Shown here: in pieces, positions 17,266 to 25,875 of the stretch
How positions within the stretch are numbered: the first letter of the stretch is position 1
How the letters are laid out: every line of letters begins with the position of its first letter
From: Hyphomicrobium sp.
GTDB lineage: Bacteria > Pseudomonadota > Alphaproteobacteria > Rhizobiales > Hyphomicrobiaceae
Direction: 5' to 3'
DNA length: 64,000 nt
Assembly: GCA_022843145.1 (NCBI GenBank)
Contig: JALHOF010000005.1
Coordinates: forward strand, 186,001 to 250,000
Made by a program: the position numbers and the translations under genes
The notes under the pieces: model-generated
Told to the model about the DNA's origin: nothing
Databases searched by the model: none
What the model saw: only the letters and a program-made list of their open reading frames with translations

Positions 17266-17829
17266 TTGGCACGTCGTACACCGCCGATTATCGGCATCGC
17301 CGGCTGGAAGAAGTCGGGCAAGACCACGCTGACCGTGCGGCTCGTCACCGAGTTCACGCGCCGGGGCCTCAAGGTTGCGACGGTCAAACACGCTCATCAC
17401 GAGTTCCAGATCGACGATGGCGATACCGACAGCGCGCGCCATCGCCGCGCCGGCGCAGCGCAAGTTGCCATCGTGTCCGGCAAGCGGTGGGCGATCGTCA
17501 CGGAATTGGGCGGCGCGCCCGAGCCCAATTTCGAGGAAGTCATCGCCAGCCTCGAGCCGGCGGATCTGATCATCGTCGAGGGGTATAAGTCCGCGACGAT
17601 CCCGAAGATCGAGGCGCGCCGCGTGGTGCAACTGAGCAAGCGGCCGCTGGCCGACGAAGATCCGCTCGTGATCGCCATCGCCGCCGACCATGACGTGCCG
17701 AACGCGCCCGTTCCGGTACTGAAGCTTGATGACGTGATCGGGATTGCCGACTTCATCACGGAGACGCTCGACATCGGCACGATCACATCGAGGAACCACG
17801 AGCGCGGCAAAAGCCCGACCGAACGCTGA
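17266..17829 (+). CDS. mobB: Molybdopterin-guanine dinucleotide biosynthesis protein MobB
   Basis: A 187-residue P-loop GTP-binding protein that assists MobA. The N-terminus is IIGIAGWKKSGKTTL (Walker A), then VATVKHAHHEFQIDDGDTDSARHRRAGA with the conserved DS-x-R-H-R-x-A-G-A motif, and VEGYKSATIPKIE. The frame is open far upstream, but the family's N-terminus and GGGGA at 17255 point to the TTG at 17266. It follows mobA by 13 bases. Confidence 0.9.
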   Translation: MARRTPPIIGIAGWKKSGKTTLTVRLVTEFTRRGLKVATVKHAHHEFQIDDGDTDSARHRRAGAAQVAIVSGKRWAIVTELGGAPEPNFEEVIASLEPADLIIVEGYKSATIPKIEARRVVQLSKRPLADEDPLVIAIAADHDVPNAPVPVLKLDDVIGIADFITETLDIGTITSRNHERGKSPTER

Positions 17830-17956
17830 CCCATCGGATCGAAATTTGACAGGCCGGAAAACCGCCAGCTCTATAGGTCTGCTCCCGACGCTCGCAGGTA
17901 ATAAGCGAAACGGCTGGTTGTCGCCCCCGCCGTTGTTGCTCCGATGCGCCCACCGA

Positions 17957-18877
17957 ATGCTGCGCGCACCAGTCCTGGCTTGCATGTTGGCCGCAGTCAC
18001 CGTGCCGTGCAAAGCCGATGTGGAGCCTAGAGTGCCACCTGGCCGCGATCCCGGCGGCGTTCCCGTCGCCATGATCGGCCCTGGAATCGACTACCGCGAT
18101 CCCGGCGTATTTCAACGCATTGCCCGCGACGGCGAGGGCGACCTTATCGGCTGGGACTTTATCGACAATGACCTGAAGCCGTTCACGCCCGAAACGGATT
18201 GCCCTATCCAAACGTGTGCCGCGGACGAGACCCGATGGCGCGCGAACCCCGCGCGATTGCTGTTAGGGGAAGCAGGGGCAAGCAAGCTGATCGTACTGCG
18301 AACCAAGGACGGCGACCGCGGGACGCTGGCGGCGGCGATTGCGTTCGCTTCGCGCAGCCCCGCCCGGATCGTGCCGACGCTGGCCAGCGGCGGTGACCAG
18401 GCCGGCGTCGTATCCGGCCCCGATTGGCATCTCATGATCGAAGCGGCACGTCGGTTCACGAACCTGCTCTTCATCGTCCCGGCGCACGGGCCGCCGATCA
18501 ACGTGCCGGGGTTCGACAAACTGCCGATCGGTAACCTGCTGATTGTCGCACCCGTCACGCCCTCTGGTGAGGTCGCGATCGAGGATGCCGGGAAACCACG
18601 GCCGGATGCCGACATCGCCGTCAGCATCGATGCGCTTGGCGGGGCGACACTGGCCGCCCCTCTCGACGTCCGCGCCCCCCTTGAGGCCCGTGCAAAGTTG
18701 GCCGTCGCGCGTGTGGCGGCTCTCGCCGCGCGGTTGATGGCTGTCGATCCAATTCTCGACGCGCACGGCATGAAGCAGAAAATCCTATCTCTTGCGCAGC
18801 CGTTGCCGGCAGCCGCGAAAAGCGTGGCAAGGGCCGGGTGGCTGGCCGAACCGCGGCGACACTTCTGGCTGGAATAG
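17957..18877 (+). CDS. Secreted subtilisin-like (S8) protein lacking the catalytic triad
   Basis: About 306 residues. The N-terminus MLRAPVLACMLAAVTVPCKA is a signal peptide. The mature part follows the subtilase fold in order: VAMIGPGIDYRDPGV (the VAVIDTGID strand, but with Gly-Pro where Asp-Thr/Ser belongs), LIGWDFIDND, ASKLIVLRTKDGDRGTLAAAIAFA, LFIVPAHGPPIN (where VVAAAGN would be), LIVAPVTPSGE, and a final helix LAVARVAALAARLMA. The catalytic Asp is replaced, no HGTHVAG is present and the GTSxAAP serine motif is absent. It is therefore most likely a pseudoprotease. ATG 17957 is my choice; no strong ribosome site is seen. It lies 127 bases after mobB. Confidence 0.62.
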   Translation: MLRAPVLACMLAAVTVPCKADVEPRVPPGRDPGGVPVAMIGPGIDYRDPGVFQRIARDGEGDLIGWDFIDNDLKPFTPETDCPIQTCAADETRWRANPARLLLGEAGASKLIVLRTKDGDRGTLAAAIAFASRSPARIVPTLASGGDQAGVVSGPDWHLMIEAARRFTNLLFIVPAHGPPINVPGFDKLPIGNLLIVAPVTPSGEVAIEDAGKPRPDADIAVSIDALGGATLAAPLDVRAPLEARAKLAVARVAALAARLMAVDPILDAHGMKQKILSLAQPLPAAAKSVARAGWLAEPRRHFWLE

Positions 18878-18982
18878 GGCAGTTGCCGACGGTGCGGGGG
18901 CAATTCGCGCGTAGGACCGGCGTCGCGAAAGTCGCGGAAATAGTGTCGCGAGTTGGCATCGCTGATTTGGCGTCGGCGACTG

Positions 18983-19540
18983 TCAGCCGCTGAACTTCAT
19001 CCGGGCGAAATCACCGACCCACGGCAACGAGCGGTAGCGTCTCGCGGGCGGGCCGGCCGGCGATTGCATACCGTTGGCACAGGGCTGCATCAACGTCGCC
19101 GGAACGGTATCGTCGACGAACGACTGAAGCACCTGCACGAGTTCGTCAGGCAAAGGCACGCGCTCGACAAAATCGGTGATACCGGCCTCGAAGTCTTGGC
19201 CAACGGACTGGATCTCGAAGGGCGATGCGGTGATATGAGCGACGGCGACGGGCATCGCAGCGCCCGATGCCGTATTCTCGCGTAAAACGACATAAAGCGA
19301 CGGCACGCCGTTGGCGAGATTGACCCGATAGGCGATCTTGTCCCTGTCAGTCAGCACGAGCGGCAGCGTCGCCGCGTGGTAGCGAACGATGTCGCGCGCC
19401 CTTTCGACTTCCTTCCAGATCACGCCTTCGGCCGCGTTCATGATTATGCTGACCGGGCGCCACCGGTATTCCTGCCAAGGGTCGCTCGAGCGCTCGCGCG
19501 CAACGATGACGCCGATAGGTAGGGTTATGGCGTTGCTCAT
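18983..19540 (-). CDS. DUF3305 family protein
   Basis: A 185-residue soluble protein. The N-terminal TLPIGVIVARERSSDPWQEYRWRPVSIIM is the DUF3305 signature, followed by a domain with two conserved strands and a helix (MPVAVAHITASPFEIQ). DUF3305 proteins are usually encoded in formate dehydrogenase clusters, often with a DUF3306 gene. Here it converges on the fdhD-mobAB segment, which fits that link, although no dehydrogenase subunit is in the window. Its biochemical role is unknown. Confidence 0.72.
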   Translation of the reverse strand: MSNAITLPIGVIVARERSSDPWQEYRWRPVSIIMNAAEGVIWKEVERARDIVRYHAATLPLVLTDRDKIAYRVNLANGVPSLYVVLRENTASGAAMPVAVAHITASPFEIQSVGQDFEAGITDFVERVPLPDELVQVLQSFVDDTVPATLMQPCANGMQSPAGPPARRYRSLPWVGDFARMKFSG

Positions 19541-19945
19541 CTAGGCAGCCCTACTTTCCTGCGACTGCGAGTCTTATACGAAGGTATATAGACGTTAGGG
19601 GCGGATGCTCAAGGAAATTCGCATCGCCGGCGAACGAGCCTGTGCACCATGTCCACAGCCGATTGCGTTGTGTTCCAAGCATTTACCGCCCACAGCACCG
19701 GTTTGCGGCGTGGCCGTATAGCGTCTCGCATGACGGTAGGGGTGATGCCACGCCCGCACCGCGACGACACAACGCGTGGCTGCATTGCACCTCACCGGGG
19801 ATAGCTGGTCGGGGCTGCGTGCCATGCCCTTTCGGCACTGCTATAAGCCCCGGTCATGGGACAGCGACTCACCGGACACCGACTGATCGGACAACGACTG
19901 GGCCGTGGCGCAGGCGCCGACGGACATATGCAAGGGATCGAAACG
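19541..19945. other. Intergenic region with a short tandem repeat
   Basis: 405 bp between divergent genes. Apart from the 15-bp tandem repeat at 19859-19903 it shows no supported gene. A locally AT-rich stretch around 19570-19600 (tatacgaaggtatatagac) may hold the promoter of the DUF3305 gene. Confidence 0.4.
19859..19903. repeat. Three imperfect tandem copies of a 15-bp unit
   Basis: GGACAGCGACTCACC, GGACACCGACTGATC and GGACAACGACTGGGC lie end to end; the core GGACAnCGACT is invariant. Just downstream are the ribosome site and start of a small membrane protein gene. Confidence 0.75.
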
Positions 19946-20122
19946 ATGGGCCTCAAGGCACCCGGCATTCTGACGTTCATGCTGTCGGTGATCATTACCG
20001 TCGTGGTTTTGGTCGTTACGTTCTTTGGTGCGGATATTCCCCTGCTCAAGGGCAACGAGTTCTGGGCGCTTCTGGTCGCTCAGATCATCCTCGTGATGGG
20101 CTGCATCATGCGCGGCTTGTGA
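19946..20122 (+). CDS. Small two-helix membrane protein (58 aa)
   Basis: ATG 19946 is preceded by AAGGGA at eight bases. The product MGLKAPGILTFMLSVIITVV has two hydrophobic helices (about 8-28 and 38-55) joined by FGADIPLLKGNEFW, and no charged active residues. The frame is open back to an ATG at 19856, but that part encodes the tandem repeat and is unlikely to be translated. I recognise no characterised family. Confidence 0.62.
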   Translation: MGLKAPGILTFMLSVIITVVVLVVTFFGADIPLLKGNEFWALLVAQIILVMGCIMRGL

Positions 20123-20267
20123 GCACAATCCGCCGATGTCCGACTGTTCGCGCCGACATTTTTCGGGGTGGAGCAAGGGGCAAACTCCGAGCGAGTAGTA
20201 GGCAAGCGATTTTCCCTGTGCCGTTCTGTCGCGCGGCAGAGAAGTGTCTGGTGTGATCGACGGACCG

Positions 20268-20477
20268 ATGACTACTTTCGTCGGCATGATCCATCAACGA
20301 CACTCCGTTCCCAGCCCGCTTGGCCGGCGCATTCGCCTCTCGACGCGAGAGATCGCGATTTCGGTGGCGTTGACGGTTGCCGCACTCGCGGGGATCATCG
20401 CTTTCAGTTATGGCCACATCAGCGACGAAACGGCGATGACCAAGCCGGTCGTGTCGGACGCCCGGCTGCGGGAATAG
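20268..20477 (+). CDS. Possible small single-pass membrane protein (69 aa)
   Basis: The frame encodes a basic N-terminus (RRIRLSTRE), a hydrophobic helix AISVALTVAALAGIIAFSYG and a polar C-terminus, a plausible type II membrane protein. No good ribosome site is seen at the ATG, and an alternative GTG lies at 20244. It converges on hslO 46 bases away. Confidence 0.4.
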   Translation: MTTFVGMIHQRHSVPSPLGRRIRLSTREIAISVALTVAALAGIIAFSYGHISDETAMTKPVVSDARLRE

Positions 20478-20523
20478 AGGTGGCCGGCGAAGCGCGTTCG
20501 CGCGCGTCGGATCCGACCCGGCG

Positions 20524-21543
20524 TCAGACGTCCTCTCTGTCCGAAAAAACGTACGACGCGCCGCAAAATTCGCAGGTCACGACGACGCTTCCGTCATCGG
20601 CACGCAAGTCCGACAGTTCCGCATCCCGAAACTGCGAGAGAAACCCGGCGATCCTCTCCCGAGAACATCGGCAATATGTTTCGAGCGATATGGCATCGCG
20701 CGCGCGCACACCCTCCTCGTGAAACAGACGATAGAGCAACCGTTCTGGCGGCAACGTGGGGTCGATCAACTCGTGGTCCTCGACGGTCTCGGCGAGAAGA
20801 CGCACCCGCCGCCACGCCTCTTCGGGATCACTATCCTCTGAAAACGCATCAGCCGTGTCGCCGCCGGCGTCAACCGAGTCTCGTTCCGCCTCTTCGAGCC
20901 CTTCGGCAGCAAGATGCTGGATCATCAACCCGCCGACGCGCCACAGCCAGTCCGGTGACGCTTCACCAGCCGGAGGAACCAACTCGCGTGCGACGACGAG
21001 CCGAATGAATGTCGGGATCTGTTCCGATTGCCTGAAATACCCGCGTGCCGCATCGCTCAACGTGCCGCCGTCGAGTGCCGCCACGCCCTGGTAGCTCTCG
21101 CGGCCAGCACCCGGCTCGATCGTCAAGGCGAGATGCCCCAGTCCGAGAAGTCCAAAGTCCGCGTCGCCGCCAGCAAGAGCTGCGACCGCCGCGGCATCGA
21201 ACCCCGCATAGCCCCGCATCCTGCCAACCGACAGCTCATCGTGCTGGTCAGGGACCTCGAAATTGACGGCCAGGCTGCGCAGCGGCCCATCCGTCCGCGC
21301 CTCGAGGATCAAGCGTCCGCCGGGCTTGATCGCCGTTCCGAGCATCGCGGTCAGAGCCATCGCCTCGCCGAGAACGCGGCTGACGGGTTCGGGATAGTCA
21401 TGGCCGCCGAGAATTGCATCGGCGACGGCCGCAAGGCGGACGATGCGCCCCTCCACGCCGGACCGCTCCGTCCGGAAAGATCGCACCGCATCATCGCCCG
21501 CATGACGCTGCCGTCGTTTCGTCTCGAGCTGTCCGTTCGTCAT
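20524..21543 (-). CDS. hslO: Redox-activated chaperone Hsp33
   Basis: A 339-residue cytoplasmic holdase that is activated when oxidants release zinc from its C-terminal cysteines. The four zinc ligands are present in the expected arrangement: YCRCSRERI (C-x-C) and VTCEFCGASY (C-x-x-C) at the extreme C-terminus. The N-terminal domain shows EAMALTAMLGTAIKPGGRLILEARTDGPL. Between them lies an acidic segment (ETADAFSEDSDPEEAW) that is longer than in E. coli. The ATG at 21543 follows GGAGG. It is 38 bases downstream of argF and probably the last gene of an argD-argF-hslO operon, an order common in alphaproteobacteria. Confidence 0.93.
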   Translation of the reverse strand: MTNGQLETKRRQRHAGDDAVRSFRTERSGVEGRIVRLAAVADAILGGHDYPEPVSRVLGEAMALTAMLGTAIKPGGRLILEARTDGPLRSLAVNFEVPDQHDELSVGRMRGYAGFDAAAVAALAGGDADFGLLGLGHLALTIEPGAGRESYQGVAALDGGTLSDAARGYFRQSEQIPTFIRLVVARELVPPAGEASPDWLWRVGGLMIQHLAAEGLEEAERDSVDAGGDTADAFSEDSDPEEAWRRVRLLAETVEDHELIDPTLPPERLLYRLFHEEGVRARDAISLETYCRCSRERIAGFLSQFRDAELSDLRADDGSVVVTCEFCGASYVFSDREDV

Positions 21544-21581
21544 GCCGCCTCCGCCGGTCTCTGTCCGGCCTGGCCGCCGGC

Positions 21582-22505
21582 TCACTGACTGCCGAGGCAC
21601 CAGGCCAAGATCGCCTTCTGCACGTGCAGCCGGTTCTCCGCCTCATCGAAAACGACCGAACTCGGCCCGTCGATCACGTCGGCCGTCACTTCGTGCCCGC
21701 GATAGGCCGGCAAGCAGTGCATGAAGATCGCTCCCTTGGCCGCCTTGGCCATCAAATCGGCATCGACGGCGTAGGGTTTGAGGATCTTCTTGCGATGTTC
21801 GGCGCCGGTCTGTCCCATCGACACCCACGTGTCGGTCACGACGCAATCGGCACCGCGCACGGCCTTGACCGGATCGTCGGTGATCATGACGTCACCCTTT
21901 TCCCGGCGCACCCAGTCGATCACCGATTTTTCGGGCCGCAGCTCGGCTGGCGTCGCCACGCGTAACGTGAAGCCGAAGCGCACGGCGGCATGCATCCAAG
22001 ATGCAGCGACGTTGTTGCCGTCGCCGATCCACGCAGCGACGCGGCCCTTGAGCGACCCCTTGGATTCCTCGAACGTCATCAGGTCGGCCATGACCTGGCA
22101 AGGATGGCTTTTGTCGGTGAGCCCGTTGATGACCGGAACGGTGGCGTGGCGCGCGAGCTCCATCAGCGTCTCGTGTGAATGCGCTCGGATCATGATTGCA
22201 TCGATGTAACGCGAGAGGACGCGTGCGGTGTCGGCGATGCTTTCACCCCGTCCGAGCTGAAGATCGGTATGATTGAGCGGAATGGCCTGGCCACCGAGCT
22301 GGCGCATGGCGACATCGAACGACAGCCGCGTCCGCGTCGAGGGCTTCTCGAAGACCATCGCGAGCACCGCGCCCTCGATACCCTTGGGCACGAGCTTCGC
22401 AGGCGAGCGCTTGCCGGCCTTTTTCATGGCGTGCGCGGCGTCGAGAATGCCCCGCAACGTCTTGGCGTCGAGCGCATCGAGATCGAGAAAATGCCGAATG
22501 GTCAT
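21582..22505 (-). CDS. argF: Ornithine carbamoyltransferase
   Basis: A 307-residue enzyme that makes citrulline from ornithine and carbamoyl phosphate in arginine synthesis. The carbamoyl-phosphate motif is [16 protein letters not shown] (S-T-R-T-R), followed by [10 protein letters not shown] and [18 protein letters not shown] (HPCQ). The ornithine-side motif is DTWVSMGQ and the C-terminal HCLPAYRG carries the active-site Cys. The frame is open upstream into argD, but [10 protein letters not shown] fits the family's N-terminus. It is 31 bases from argD. Confidence 0.96.
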   Translation of the reverse strand: MTIRHFLDLDALDAKTLRGILDAAHAMKKAGKRSPAKLVPKGIEGAVLAMVFEKPSTRTRLSFDVAMRQLGGQAIPLNHTDLQLGRGESIADTARVLSRYIDAIMIRAHSHETLMELARHATVPVINGLTDKSHPCQVMADLMTFEESKGSLKGRVAAWIGDGNNVAASWMHAAVRFGFTLRVATPAELRPEKSVIDWVRREKGDVMITDDPVKAVRGADCVVTDTWVSMGQTGAEHRKKILKPYAVDADLMAKAAKGAIFMHCLPAYRGHEVTADVIDGPSSVVFDEAENRLHVQKAILAWCLGSQ

Positions 22506-22536
22506 GGCCCGATGCCATTGCTCCTGAACGATTGAA

Positions 22537-23793
22537 TTAGCTTTTGGATTTGGCAAAGCCGCCGAGCACACGCGCCAACCGCGTGAGGGCGTCCGAGATC
22601 TCGGCGTCTTCGACAACCAGCGGCGGCAGGACGCGCACCACGTTGTCTCCGGCGCCGACCAGCAACAGGTGCTCGTTTGCCGAGGCGGCACGCACCAATT
22701 CCGCGGCCGGGACATGCGGCGCGAGCTTGAGCCCCATCAAAAGGCCTCGTCCGCGCACGTCTTCGACGACTCCGTTGAACTGGTCCTTCAAGCCTTCGAG
22801 GCCCTGCTTCAGTTGCAGCGACTTCGACACGACGCCTTCGAGGAAACCCGGCTCGAGAACGACATCGAGAACCGCGTTGCCGACAGCGGTCGCGAGGGGA
22901 TTGCCGCCAAACGTGGACCCGTGCGTGCCAGCCGTCATGCCCTTGGCCGCGGCTTCGGTCGCGAGCACCGCGCCGAGTGGAAAGCCACCGCCGATGCCCT
23001 TGGCCACCGCGACAATGTCGGGTTCGATTCCGGCCCATTCGTGGGCAAAAAGCCGCCCGGTGCGGCCGACACCCGATTGCACTTCATCGAGGATCAGAAG
23101 CAGTCCATGCCGGTCGCACAACTCGCGCAGCCCGCGCAGGCACTGGTCCGGCACGGAGCGAACACCGCCCTCGCCCTGCACAGGCTCGATCATGATTGCC
23201 GCGGTTGCGGAGGTGATGGCGGCTTCGAGCGCGGCGTGATCGCCGAACGCAATCTGATCGAAGCCGTCGGCCGGGTGTCCAAAACCTTCGAGGTACTTCT
23301 CGTTACCGCCTGCGGCGAGCGTCGCCAGAGTGCGGCCGTGGAAAGCCCCCTTGAACGTGATGATGCGCCAGCGTTCTGGCTGTCCCGAAACGAAGTGATA
23401 ACGCCGTGCGGCCTTGATCGCGCCTTCGCACGCTTCCGCGCCCGAATTGCAGAAAAAGACGCGATCGGCGAACGTCGTGGCGACGAGCCGTTCCGCAAGC
23501 TTTTCCTGGCCGGCGACACGATAGAGATTGGAGGTGTGCCAAAGTTTGCGGGATTGGTCGTCGAGTGCCGCAATCAACCGCGGGTGGCAGTGACCAAGCG
23601 CATTCACCGCCACGCCGGACGCGAAGTCGAGATACCGGGTGCCGCCGACGGTATAGAGCCACGCGCCTTCACCACGTTCGAAGACGAGATCCTGGCGGGC
23701 GTAGGTTGGCATCACCGCGGGCGATGGCCCGGGAGCGGGTTGGGGACTGGCAGTCGTGCCCGTCGGCCGATGTGCCGGCGAGGGTTTGGACAT
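22537..23793 (-). CDS. argD: Acetylornithine aminotransferase
   Basis: A 418-residue PLP enzyme of arginine synthesis (and often succinyldiaminopimelate transamination for lysine). Motifs in order: [17 protein letters not shown], the PLP-phosphate loop [25 protein letters not shown], the PLP aspartate in [15 protein letters not shown] and the Schiff-base lysine in [17 protein letters not shown]. An Ala/Pro-rich leader of about 27 residues precedes the core; a second ATG at 23712 would remove it, but AGGGCGGA supports 23793. A hairpin with a T-run precedes the start. Confidence 0.95.
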   Translation of the reverse strand: MSKPSPAHRPTGTTASPQPAPGPSPAVMPTYARQDLVFERGEGAWLYTVGGTRYLDFASGVAVNALGHCHPRLIAALDDQSRKLWHTSNLYRVAGQEKLAERLVATTFADRVFFCNSGAEACEGAIKAARRYHFVSGQPERWRIITFKGAFHGRTLATLAAGGNEKYLEGFGHPADGFDQIAFGDHAALEAAITSATAAIMIEPVQGEGGVRSVPDQCLRGLRELCDRHGLLLILDEVQSGVGRTGRLFAHEWAGIEPDIVAVAKGIGGGFPLGAVLATEAAAKGMTAGTHGSTFGGNPLATAVGNAVLDVVLEPGFLEGVVSKSLQLKQGLEGLKDQFNGVVEDVRGRGLLMGLKLAPHVPAAELVRAASANEHLLLVGAGDNVVRVLPPLVVEDAEISDALTRLARVLGGFAKSKS

Positions 23794-23818
23794 CTTTCGT
23801 CCGCCCTATCTGCAAAGC

Positions 23819-23840
23819 AAAAAAGCCGCTCGTAGGCGGC
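23819..23840 (-). terminator. Hairpin with T-run in the argD leader
   Basis: On the minus strand GCCGC-CTACGA-GCGGC (23840 to 23825) is followed directly by TTTTTT (23824-23819), the form of an intrinsic terminator. It sits 26 bases before the argD start and just after a likely promoter, so it is a candidate attenuator or 5'-end hairpin. The stem is only five base pairs. Confidence 0.5.
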
Positions 23841-23854
23841 CGCACAAGAGGCGT

Positions 23855-23883
23855 TAGTTACTTACAGCCGCCCATTCTGTCAA
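23855..23883 (-). promoter_or_regulatory. Sigma-70-type promoter of argD
   Basis: On the minus strand, TTGACA (23883-23878) and TAACTA (23860-23855) are separated by 17 bases. The first matches the -35 consensus perfectly; the second is a fair -10. Transcription would start near 23848, giving a leader of about 55 bases. Confidence 0.55.
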
Positions 23884-24459
23884 TCTTTGTGCACTACCAA
23901 GCCAGTTGAGCCGCACATCCGCGCTCTTGCTGCACCGCCCAAGCGGAAGCGCGATATCATCCAGATAACATACAGAGAACGCGAATCGTTCTGTGGCTCA
24001 TGCGCCACGAGACGGTGTCAACAGCGCAGCGAAACGCGGCTTCGGCTTGTAGCGGGAAATCTGCATGTTGTATGGTTACTGGGTCAGGGCACGATATCTC
24101 GCTGTCCTAGGCGCGTCACCGCAGTTGCGGTTCCCAGTACAGCATCAGTCAAGTACAGCGTCAGCAGAGTTCAGGCGTCCGCATCGAGTATGGACCCTGT
24201 GACGGCCGCGCGCCATGTCGGCGCAGCGTAGAGGCCCGTTCATCTGCGCGTTCACGCGTCCGCGTATCGAGTTTGCCGCGCGTTCGTGTGCATCTGTCCC
24301 GCGTTTCCCCAGTCAAGCGTCAGTAACCCGGTAAGGCCCTAGAGCCTGTTGTGCCGCGCCATTTGCGCTGCGTCGCACCTGCTCGGGTCGAACCGAAACG
24401 TCGCGTGCCGTCCTGCGGCCGCTTCGCGTTTCTGCGCGATTCCCGATGGAGTGACAAGC
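23884..24459. other. Intergenic region upstream of gcrA
   Basis: About 575 bp with no supported gene. It contains a short direct repeat (AGTACAGC[A/G]TCAG at about 24138 and 24154) and one GANTC site (GATTC at about 24439) roughly 20 bases before the gcrA start. GcrA-class genes in Caulobacter are controlled through GANTC methylation, so the site is of interest. Confidence 0.4.
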
Positions 24460-25014
24460 ATGGCCTGGACCGACGAACGAGTGGAGCTTCTGAAGAAGCT
24501 TTGGGGCGAAGGGCTGAGTGCAAGCCAGATCGCTGGACGGCTTGGATCCGTCACGCGCAACGCCGTGATCGGCAAGGTGCACCGCCTCGGCCTCTCCGGC
24601 CGCGCCACCACCTCGCGCATGAAGAGCCACCGCCCGCGCGCACGCATCGCCAATGCAAAGCGTGCCGTGAAATCCCGCTTCGCCCAGATTGGCAACCCGG
24701 CGCTTCGAGCCCTGTATCAGCCGGATGCCGAGCCCTACGTGCCGCCTGCCGAGGAGATGGTGATCCCGCTCGCCGAGCGCAAAACCATTCAGACGCTGGT
24801 CGAGTGCAGCTGCCGCTGGCCGATCGGCGACCCGCAGATGGCCGATTTCCATTTCTGCGGCAAGAACAAGGTTCCTGGCCTGCCATACTGCGAATTCCAT
24901 GCGCGGCGCGCCTTCCAGCCGCCGCAGGCCCGCCGCCGCGATCGCGAAGTTTCGATGCCGATCGTCCCGGCGATCTCCGCCGCACCGGCGAAGTCGGAGA
25001 AGGAAAACGCCTGA
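24460..25014 (+). CDS. gcrA: Cell-cycle transcription regulator GcrA
   Basis: A 184-residue regulator that binds RNA polymerase sigma-70 and promoters methylated at GANTC by CcrM. The N-terminal helix-turn-helix is canonical: MAWTDERVELLKKLWGEGLS followed by ASQIAGRLGSVTRNAVIGKVHRLGL. The C-terminal sigma-binding part shows ECSCRWPIGDP, FHFCGKNKV and LPYCEFHARRAF, with cysteines characteristic of GcrA. GGAG lies nine bases before the ATG. It is monocistronic and followed by a terminator. Confidence 0.95.
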   Translation: MAWTDERVELLKKLWGEGLSASQIAGRLGSVTRNAVIGKVHRLGLSGRATTSRMKSHRPRARIANAKRAVKSRFAQIGNPALRALYQPDAEPYVPPAEEMVIPLAERKTIQTLVECSCRWPIGDPQMADFHFCGKNKVPGLPYCEFHARRAFQPPQARRRDREVSMPIVPAISAAPAKSEKENA

Positions 25015-25066
25015 TTTGAGCGCGTCAGGCTCGTGCTCGAACCTGATGCCGACGTTAGACGGGGGG

Positions 25067-25110
25067 AGAAGACCGGATGCCATGCGGATGGCGTTCGGTC
25101 TTCTTTTTTT
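25067..25110 (+). terminator. Terminator of gcrA
   Basis: AGAAGACCG (25067-25075) pairs with CGGTCTTCT (25096-25104) and is followed by a run of Ts to 25110. It separates gcrA from the convergent phosphate operon. Confidence 0.85.
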
Positions 25111-25144
25111 GGTGCGGCGGCTCAAGAACGGCGGAGGCAGTTCA

Positions 25145-25840
25145 TCAACGGCCGGGCGGCTCGCCGAAGACATAGCCGGATCCCCGGACCGTCCGGATCG
25201 GATCCCGCTCCTTGCCGCGAATAAGCGACTTTCTCAGCCGCCCTATGTGCACATCGACGGTGCGCTCGTCGACAAAGGCATCGCGACCCCACACACCGTC
25301 GAGCAGTTGAGCGCGCGACAGGACGCGCCCCGGGCTTTCCATGAGGAATTCAAGCAACCGGTATTCGGTCGGCCCGACGGACACGTCGCGAAGACCGCGC
25401 GTCACTTTGTGCGCCAAGCGATCGAGCATGATGTCGCCGACCTGCAGGACGTCGGACACCCGGTCGGGCGCCGCCCGGCGCAGGATCGCTTTGACCCGCG
25501 CCATCAGTTCCGGCAGCGAGAACGGCTTGACGACATAGTCGTCGGCGCCGGTGGCGAGACCTCGGATGCGATCGCCCTCCTCGCCGCGCGCGGTCAGCAT
25601 CACGATCGGGATCGAACGCGTTTCCGGACGGGCGCGAAGTCTCCGGCAAATCTCGATACCGGAGGCTTGCGGCAGCATCCAGTCGAGAACGACAAGATCC
25701 GGACGCTCTTCGCGCACGAGGATTTCGGCCTCCTCGCCGGTTTCGGCGTGGGAAACGCGAAAACCCTCGGCTTCGAAGTTGTACCGCAGCAACTCGGCCA
25801 GCGGACCTTCGTCCTCGACGATGAGCACCCGGGCCGTCAT
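25145..25840 (-). CDS. phoB: Phosphate regulon response regulator PhoB
   Basis: An OmpR/PhoB-type regulator of about 231 residues. The receiver domain begins TARVLIVEDEGPL; its phospho-acceptor is the Asp in VVLDWMLPQASG, followed by MLTARGEE and the Lys in DDYVVKPFS. The winged-helix DNA-binding domain has SVGPTEYRLLEFLMESPGRV and the recognition region ERTVDVHIGRLRKSL. It would bind the Pho box before pstS. It is the last gene of the phoR-pst-phoU run, 35 bases after phoU. ATG 25840 fits the family. Confidence 0.95.
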   Translation of the reverse strand: MTARVLIVEDEGPLAELLRYNFEAEGFRVSHAETGEEAEILVREERPDLVVLDWMLPQASGIEICRRLRARPETRSIPIVMLTARGEEGDRIRGLATGADDYVVKPFSLPELMARVKAILRRAAPDRVSDVLQVGDIMLDRLAHKVTRGLRDVSVGPTEYRLLEFLMESPGRVLSRAQLLDGVWGRDAFVDERTVDVHIGRLRKSLIRGKERDPIRTVRGSGYVFGEPPGR

Positions 25841-25875
25841 GGTGCGCAAACCCTCGGCATGTCCGTATCCCACTT

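Noticed and set aside
23887-24231. Open frame of 114 residues between argD and gcrA
   Set aside because: No ribosome site and no recognisable domain; composition suggests non-coding DNA.
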